NCBI GenBank assembly: GCA_030386875.1
Contig: CM059562.1
Location: 26,219,000 to 26,282,999, forward strand
Origin: Morinoia aosen
Lineage: Eukaryota > Arthropoda > Malacostraca > Amphipoda > Talitridae
Length of the DNA: 64,000 bases
Reading direction: 5' to 3'
Each line of letters begins with the position of its first letter. Position 1 is the stretch's first letter. The notes under the pieces are model-generated. The model saw only the letters and a program-made list of their open reading frames with translations, searched no databases and was not told where the DNA came from. The translations under genes and the position numbers were made by a program. Shown in pieces: positions 22,506 through 31,500 of this stretch.

Positions 22506-25500
22506 ATGATATTTTCTTCGGTCACCGTCAGTGGTTTAAGAGGAATTCAGAGTCCGGCAATTGCTGCTCTGAGTTCTTTGGTGTGTGGGAAAACAGCGCT
22601 GTGTTGTCCCAGCCTTCTAGTGTTTATGCGCTGTTATTCCATGTCCCCTGGCTGTAAACCTGGTGTCTTGCACTGCTATACACAGCCAAGCATTAAGATT
22701 TCTGCAGCATTTAGAGGGAGGTCTGCTTGCTGTCGACCATCTCATTCCTACGCTCAAGCTAAACCGGGACAATATAAGCTTGACACTAAAGTTTTAGAAA
22801 AAAGTCCAACGCAGCCAGAAAAAGTTTTGTACACTTATGGACGTAGATATGAAAGTGTTTTTTATAATGTAGCTGCATTGGCTATATTTTGTTGTATTTC
22901 ATACGGTAGTTACCGTATTTATTTGTCTGAAGATTACGAGGTGACAACAATCCCACCACCAGAAGGAGATTTCCCTGTTTTCTACAAGCAATATGACCTC
23001 AACCCTTACAGAAACTACATCGCTGCTGGCGTATTTTTATCAGGTATGTGGGACTGTATGTTTATGCAGTGCCTGGACAACAGTATGTGAGCTACTTTTT
23101 TGCTCTAATTTGAGAATTTCTAACTCTGGGTTGAGGTTAAGAGTGCAGGTAGTTCAGAGAACAAATATGTAGACTTATCAGACCATTTGAGAGCAAAATA
23201 AAATTCATTGACAACCATAAAATGAACTAAAGAGAAAACTGACTGGAACCCAATTATTTAGGCATAATTTTTGTTATGGTAAATTAGTCTTATTTTGTTA
23301 TGCAGTTTTTGATTACTTTAATTGAAAACTTTTTAAAACACTTGTAGCAGCACGTGTTATGTAAATAAATTACGATCTGCCAAGTCATTGTCTCTCAAGA
23401 TTTGTTGCAAATAGATGCTTGGTGAAAACAATGCTGTAAGTCACAGGAATACATAAGCTATTCAAAAACACATGTTTGGGTCACGTCGTAATAAAGAAAT
23501 AGCCAATTGACGAATTACTGGTAGTCGAGAAGCGCTGAGAGATACTCCAATCTGCCGCGATTCGGAGCTCCTCACGAAATTACGAGCTGCCATTGAGTTC
23601 ACTCCAGCGAAAACTTCGTTACGTGGAGTTCACGTTGGTCAAAAAACGATTGCTATAGAATTGCATTGAATTAGTGTACAAACCTGCATTCCACGCAGAA
23701 CTCATCATACAGCCGATCGTGTGAACAACCGTATAACGTTGGCCAAAGAAAATGTTTTTGGAATGAGTTGTGGGGTTAAGTAAAAGTAAAATTAAACTTT
23801 ACGGCCAAAACGAAGCTCGTCATCTTGGTAAAAAAAACAGGTACTGACAAGAGCGCGATTCCTATAGTTGAGCAAATAAGGAGCAGCATTATGGTCTGGG
23901 GTGGTTTCACTGTCTAATGTGTAGGGAAACTCTTCATTATTGATAGAAAATATCGTTTCATACACTGAGAAATACTGGAGTTGAATTACCCAAGCTGAGA
24001 AATTTTTATGGCTGGTGGAAGGGGACTTTTTGGTAAGACAACCCAAACATAAAACTCAACTTATAAAACAATAGTTTGTAAATGAGAAAATTTCAAGTGG
24101 CCTAGTCAATCGCCTTACCTTATTCTTGATGACAATTTGTTACAAGTACTCAAAACTGGTGGGTACGAATTGAATAGAAAGAACCATGCTGACCTGAGGA
24201 TCATTTGCATGCAAAAGGAGGGCAAGATACTACAAAGTGTAAAGAGTAAATCTACTGGTACAGTAATCATCTCCATTCTGTTATTAGAAATAAAGGTCTC
24301 GTCGCTGAATACTAAAGACTTGTTTCTGATTTTGGCCAAAATTTTAGTTCTATAAATTGTATTTGGTTGATCTTTTGGTTGTTAATGAATTTAGGCTCTC
24401 CTGCTTAATTATTATGATAAAAATGAATATATATCAATGAAAATGTTTTTGAACTACTTGTTCTCTAAACCCCAAACCAGAGCTCAAAATTTAAGTATAT
24501 CAAAAACAGTAATTCAAATGCTTATGTCTAGGCTCTGCAAATATAAATATACGCCAGAACAAAGCGAAAGGGTAGCTTGATCCATGGTACGCTTGGCTGA
24601 ATGCCATTCTGCCTTAACTGAGTAGGATTGTTTTATGAGCACAACGTTTAAACGTATTTCGTGATAGTTGTGTTGTAATTGTGGAAAAGTAGATCATGCA
24701 TGCATGAGTTAAGCAATGCCTTGCGCTGTGCTTGCTTAACTGTTGAAGGTTCCTAATTTGTTTGTGCTAGTTCTCTAAAAATTTATATCGTAGGACAGCT
24801 TTGCATAATGTGCAGTTTAGATTAATCTAAAAAAAAGACAACATATAATCAGAGCAAAGAGTTTTTTCTGAACGACTTCTTCCATTGATTTGTATCGTGG
24901 AACAGTCATATCATTCAGTGATGTGAGGGTTTGTTGTGTGTGTTGACTTACCTGTGTAACTAACCTCTGCAGTCAAAGCTATGCTGCGCAAGCTGGGTAC
25001 CCAGGCTAGTTAGAAGTTCAGCTCGGATTCACGCACCGCTTCAAGCAAAACACTCACTCATTTGCAATGAGGCAGAAAGGTACGCAGTTGGCTACTGGAA
25101 TACATGAAAACAATCCTCAAAGACAATCACAAAACCCAACGTCAGACATTTATACAACACCTCACACAAGTGATGAGCCAGCTGCTTGTTGAGCAAGGAG
25201 AGAACACAACGTTCTTGGGGAAGGCATTCCGCTACCTCACTCATTTGTATGAAGGCCTGCAACTAACCTGGGTATTAAAAGATGTACAAACCAACTATGA
25301 AATTCTCGAGTTATGCACCAATCAACTAAATAAAAATTAGGTTCCGGGACACAACTTGTCCGGCCCAAAACACCTCCGAGCACTTAATTAAGTCAGCATG
25401 CAGTAGTCGTACCATTGGAGGAAAAAAGGTTCTGGTGCCTCAATCTATCACCGTACATTCTAACCCCTTGGAGTTCATCAACAGATGTATGCCACTGGTG

Positions 25501-28500
25501 CTGCAAGGATTCCAGAAGACATTGATCTAGCGAAAATTTAGTGATTCGAAATTACTGAACCATAATTTAAGATTGCTTATATACTGGGCAATAAAATTGT
25601 CATCATAAACTCCTAGGATTTAAACTCTGTTGAGCACCTTAAATAACCATTCCACCTGCCTAGAAATGTTGAATTTCATTTCAGTTTTCGAAACTACTCC
25701 CAGGTCACAATAAAGACAAAAATCCCACAGCTGAATCATATTTGTATAGTGTAGAGATGAGCCAGGATATAACTACACACCTGTCACAATGAAAAACCAG
25801 ATTTCAAGACTTGGCAATGACAATCAGAAAATCAACCCCTCAGAAGAATATAAATATTGTATCTAAGGGAATTGGCATTCCCAGTGGAGAAAATGTGAGC
25901 CCCTGAGCTGAGAAATCGGCCTTTTTTTGTTGAAATAAAATTTTTGTTATGTTAAGTACCATCTTTTTTCGAGTAACTGCTGTCCAGTTTTTTCAGCACC
26001 TACTACCTTCTTCCTCAACTTTGATCTTGTTTCATGAACTTCATTCTCATCTTACTGTTTCTGTATGCACGTGATCCTGCGCAGGAACACCTCTTGTGCA
26101 TAGATTCTACGTACCCTTAACTCCATAGTAAATGGTGCTTTCGTACTTCCTCTCTTTGAACATTTGTTGTGGTAAGGGAGGCTAAAAAGTAAATTCTACT
26201 CAATCAGAAAATAAAGGTTCCTCTGCAGTGCTGAGGCTAATCTGGACGACAAGAAACCGTGTATGACAAAATTTAAAAAGTTGAGCAAGACTTGTAAAAA
26301 AACAGGGTAGATGAGAAATAAGATCAACGTAGAGGAAGAACAAAAAGAAACCCTGAACAGAACTCGAGATCCTCACTTGCCATAAGCATACTCTGACTCA
26401 GACCCCCACGAGCTGACAGTTGAAAATGTACGACCAGAAAAGTCTTGACCTTAGGCAGAAAATGCTCATCAACATTCATATCTCTTAATCCATAAAACAT
26501 CATGATTCACCTCATCAAAGACCTTAAGGAAATTACATCCTCATCTTGTTTTTCAATCCACGTGAAATGCCAAAATATAATAGCAGAAGCTAATCCCCTA
26601 CACCAGGGATCTCCAAACTCACTAGTCTTAGGGCCATACTGAGTATTCCAGTAAGTCCCAAGGGCCAGAACCGTTTTAATTTTACTGCCACTATCCATAA
26701 TTTCTAGAGTAGTTGCTGAGTGCGCGGTCGGATTTAACTGTCGCGGGCCGGATTGATCACGCTGGCGGGCCATAGTTTAGAGACCTCTGCCCTACACGAA
26801 TCAACCTCGCCAAAAACGGAACTGATCAGATGAACAGACCTCTAGACTCCAAATGCATCCCCAAATGAGCAGCAATCAATCGCGCCTCTTTGCAAACACT
26901 GAAATATGAGACTTAATCGGGGCAATGCCCCTCAGGGGGATACAACTATTGTATCTATGGGAATTAGCGCTCCTAGGGGAACCATGTGAGGGCCCGAGCT
27001 AAAGGTTAGGTAGGCTTCTTTTTTGTTGTAATAAAATAGGTTTTTGTTTTGTTACGGACCATCTTTTCTCGGTTCACTGCTGTCCTGTTTTTCAGCACCT
27101 ACTTCTTTCTTCAACTTTTTTCTTGTTTCTTGAACTTCTTTCCTAGCTTACTGTTTCTGTGCACCTTGTGCATAGATTCTGAGTTCCCTCAACTCCATAC
27201 TAAATGGTGCCTTCCTCTTTCCTCTCTTAGAACATCTTTGTCGTGGTTAAGGGAGGCTAAAGCTTACTTATACTCGCACAATACAATCGGTGGTAATTGT
27301 TTTATTCGTACATCGATGGGATGCTAACAGAGAGGAAAAATTAACTGCAATCACACAGCTGGCAACATCTCCCTACACGAAAGAGGAAATTACAAAGCAA
27401 AGTACAAAATTTCAACACCATGAAGTAAACATCACTGTCCTACCGCAGAAAATATATCAAGTGTGTCCATAAAAGCACTGCTCATCGCCCACCAAAAACG
27501 TTCTTTCTCTGCCACCTCAAATGAATTGTCAGGGACCTAAGAAACACGTACCAAATGCTTCGCTAAAGTTTTGCTAAGTCACACATAACTGCCGGATCTC
27601 TGGTTCCTACCATAGAGGATTCGCGGAAAGAGCACCCATGTTTTAGCAGAAGCGTGAAACAACGCTGAAGCTTCTGGCAACTTCTGAGCCAGCCACTTTT
27701 ATAATGAGCCCTTGCGTTCCTCTCAAAATTTCAATACTCATAGATCACAATATTAAACCTGCCAAATGCTAAGCCAGTGCATTAATCACATCGAGGTAGC
27801 TCGAAAATCTCACTTGCTTTCAATTACACATGAGGATTTCTTGCCTATTGCTCAGTCCACGAGGGGGACAAACCTTGGTTTTGCTACACTTCATTTTTAC
27901 TCCTTATGTGTGCTGTCTTTAGTGTTAGTGGCGTGAATTTGGGTTTACGTCCCTAAAGGCCTTGTTGAAGTAATTATGAAAGGTGGAGCTTAGGAAGATC
28001 GTTTTTCATATGGCAGTAGTATGAATAATAATCATAATAATAATTTCATCATTATCTACTAAGTTTTGCGGTTACTTATGATAGGTCACTTGGTCTGTTA
28101 GCTGAGGGTTAAGTAAGACTTTCTTTTGTGGAACTATAATTTTTTTACGGACCATCTTACAGGGTGCGTACAGGCATGGAGAAGCATGGAAAGTAGTTGA
28201 ATTTCGAAAATAAAATTCAAGGCCTCGAAAGTAGTGGAATTTTAAAAATGGTCATTGAAAGTCATGAAATTTTAGGATTTTCGTGAAAAGAAAATTTTAC
28301 TGTTGAAAATTTTCGTTCCGTTTGGTCCGCGTTGAGCGAGGCGTTGTCAGTAACCTTCGAGTGTTACTTGGGCTCTGATTGGTTGATACAGCTACGTCTT
28401 TAGTGTCCGCGATTTTGATTGGTTCTCAGGCGTCACGTGAAACCAAACGCGCTCAGTGTGACTGAAGACACGCGCTCGCTCGGACCATTGTTGACCTGTC

Positions 28501-31500
28501 GCCACTGTTGAACATTTTCGAGCTGAGTTTTTATCATCGGTCTTGACCATCCCGTGTGTGTGTGACTAGAGTTACGGTGCCGAGACTGAGCTGAGGAATT
28601 ATCGTCATGCCAGGCAGTTGTTCTTTCAACAACTTGTGGTTGAAAATGCATAGCAGATGCTATTGAACTGTCCAGCATGTCTGTTTGGTGTTGTGATGAT
28701 CATTTACACATTTATGAAAACAAGACCTGCAAGTAATGATGAATGTTCTGTGAAGTTTATGACTGAAATACATCTATTGTGCTGCAATTTAACTTTGTGT
28801 GACATTATTTTGGGCAGAGAGAGGTAGTGAAAATGTGATTTGGTTGGCATAAAAAGTCATGAAAAAGTAGTGGAATTTTGAACCTCAGAGCCTGTACGCA
28901 CCCTGATCTTATCTCGGTTTACTGCTGTCCTGTTATCTGGATTGATTGCTTTCTTAAATTTTCCGCAGGCGTTTTCTTTATGGGAGGTATACTACGACAC
29001 ACGCTCCGATGTGCGCGGTCGCTTGTGTTGCTAAAGGACGGAGAAACTTTAGCGATTACCACTGATACACTGTTGGGTTCAACGCGTACAAGGAACGTAC
29101 ATCACTTGCAAGTGAGTTTTTTAATTGATTGTTTTGATAGGCTTCCTTGTATTGAATCGGAAGAACGATTTAACCCTCTATAACCCAAATTAATTTCCGC
29201 CATTAAAATTTTTTCTTTTTCATTTCTGATGAGTAATTTATGGTCACTTAGAGTAATTTCAATGACTGGAAAGCCAACTTTTGAAATAGTTTTATTTTTA
29301 TTCTAACGTCCTATAAGAAGTACATTGGGTCGTTAGGACATGCCGAATGGAGTTCATCAAAGTGGGACAAAAAATATCTCTCAGCTAAAACCATGGCAAA
29401 TACAGTTGAAATGTACAAGTTTTTGGTTTGGATTGCATATTTTACCCACCAAAAATTGTAATTAATGAATATATATTGAGATATTGATATAATTTTGTAT
29501 GAAAAGGGAAATTGTAGATATGTCTCAGAAATACTTATTGAGAAAAAGACAATCAAAATGAAATAAAACAATACCTAAATCATGTGAAATCTAATGGGTC
29601 ATGTCTAAAACCTGTTTCAATTGTCATTTATAAGTGAATTTCTTCAGGTACAATTCTCCGTGGTGTTCCTTCTACTGACGTATCACATACAATTGTTTAT
29701 ATGTATTGATATTTCGATAAATAAACTTTATAATAGACTCAGCTTGTTCAATTATCGTAGAAGCTTCTTCAACATCGCATCAGGACTTGTTTCTTTAGCA
29801 ATAACTTCTGCAATGGGGTATGTAGGAGAGGTAGTAGAATCTGGGTGGATCCATTGTCGCATAAAAGATTTGGCGTAACGACCCAATGTCCTACATGAAG
29901 GACATTAGAAAACTCACTCAATAATTCTACAAAACAAAGTTATTTGATTGAAAAGTTTTTTCAAAGGAATGTTGAATGGTTTTTAAATGTTCATGAATTA
30001 TTGTGGCGCTCTATGTTTGCTGAAAGCAAATAAATTTACACAAATATACGGAGTGTATGATCACCTACAGGCATTTTACGCTCCACCAAATTAACAAGCA
30101 TGTGACAGTTTAGTGAGCAAAATATTACGACGCACTACGCTCATTTATTAAAGTACAACATCTCTGCTCTTCACTAACACGCAGTACTGCTTGAAAAAGC
30201 TTTCCTGAAAGAAAATGAATTGGATTTTTCTAATGTCCTTCAGGAAGGACGGTGGGTCATAGAGGGTTAAAGCAGAACCTTAAACTTTAAGTGGACCGTT
30301 CGCCTGAAAAAATCCGTCATTTTTCGTTGGTTTTTCTTAAATTTTCACCAGAGGTGTAAAATGATGCAACGATCTTCTTTGAACATCTGTGTTTTTTTGT
30401 GATTTTATCAGAAAAATGATTCCCTCAGGAGGAAACAACTATTGATATATGTAAATTAGCGCTCCCAGGAGGAAAATGAGTGACAGCCCAGAGCTGAGAG
30501 TAGGTTTTCTTTTTCTTGAACTAAAATTTATTTTGTAGGTCAGGACCTCTTTTTTCCGTTTAGTGTTCGGTTTTTCAGTGCCTACTACTTTCTTCAACTT
30601 TTTTCATGTTTCATAAAGTTCTTTCCCAACTTACTGTTTCAATGCCCCTTCTGCTTAGATTCTGTTTTCCCTTATACATATATTAAATGTTGCCTTCCTC
30701 TTTTCTCTTTTTGAAACGTTTTTTTTGCGGTTAGAGAGGATTAAAGTAACATCTGATCTAGTAGGAAATTGATTTTGTGGAAAAAACTGAATAGGTGTAT
30801 TTTGGAAATCGTATCTCCTTCAATTTTGAAGTTACAGAACTTGAAAAATGTTTTTTTAGATAGATAAATGTATTATCTTGTGAAACTTTGAAGTGGAATT
30901 TTGATATTTTGATTTGCTGAAATTTTGCATTTTTTCCCCCCAAAAAATGTTTTTTCTTTTAATTGTAACACCTAATTTCTGGTATAATTTTTAAACTAAA
31001 TAGTTCACAAAAAATATCTTATTCACCAAGTTTTTTAGCTCTTTTCAAGACCTTTCGATTGATATATTGCCATTCATGCACCTTCAAAACTGTGGGAGAA
31101 GTAGCACTTCAAATGGCAACAAGTTCCAAGTTTCCAGGAGAGCCGGACTAGCTCATCTAGTGATGCAAAAAAAATGGTTTTATTTGATGGCGTATTTTTT
31201 GCAAAAAAAATGTGTTTTTAATGCGTGTTTTTTTTTCACACACCGAAATTTTGTTATTTATGTCTGTTTTTTTTTGGACACCTAAAATATTTTAATATCC
31301 ATGTTTTATAGTATTTTTTTTGTTATAAAAACATCAAAAAGAAACCATACAGTAAAAGTGGTGGCAGATAACCCACAATTACCTAGAGGCATCTAAGAGG
31401 AACAGCAGGAGCCACAGAACTTATATTGATGGAGTCAAAATTCAGAGCTTACTATCTCTACTATGTCAGATTTTATTTTTATGTGACCAAAAAAAATCAG

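Noticed and set aside
23044..23090. Continuation of the TMEM223-like exon 1 frame to a stop
   Set aside because: A good donor (GTATGT) at 23044 and the in-phase exon at 28969 show it is intron read-through.
28152..28913. 8-bp hAT target duplication for the element at 28160
   Set aside because: Only 6 bases (ATCTTA) repeat; the flanking CC and TC do not match, and the second copy also has exactly 6.
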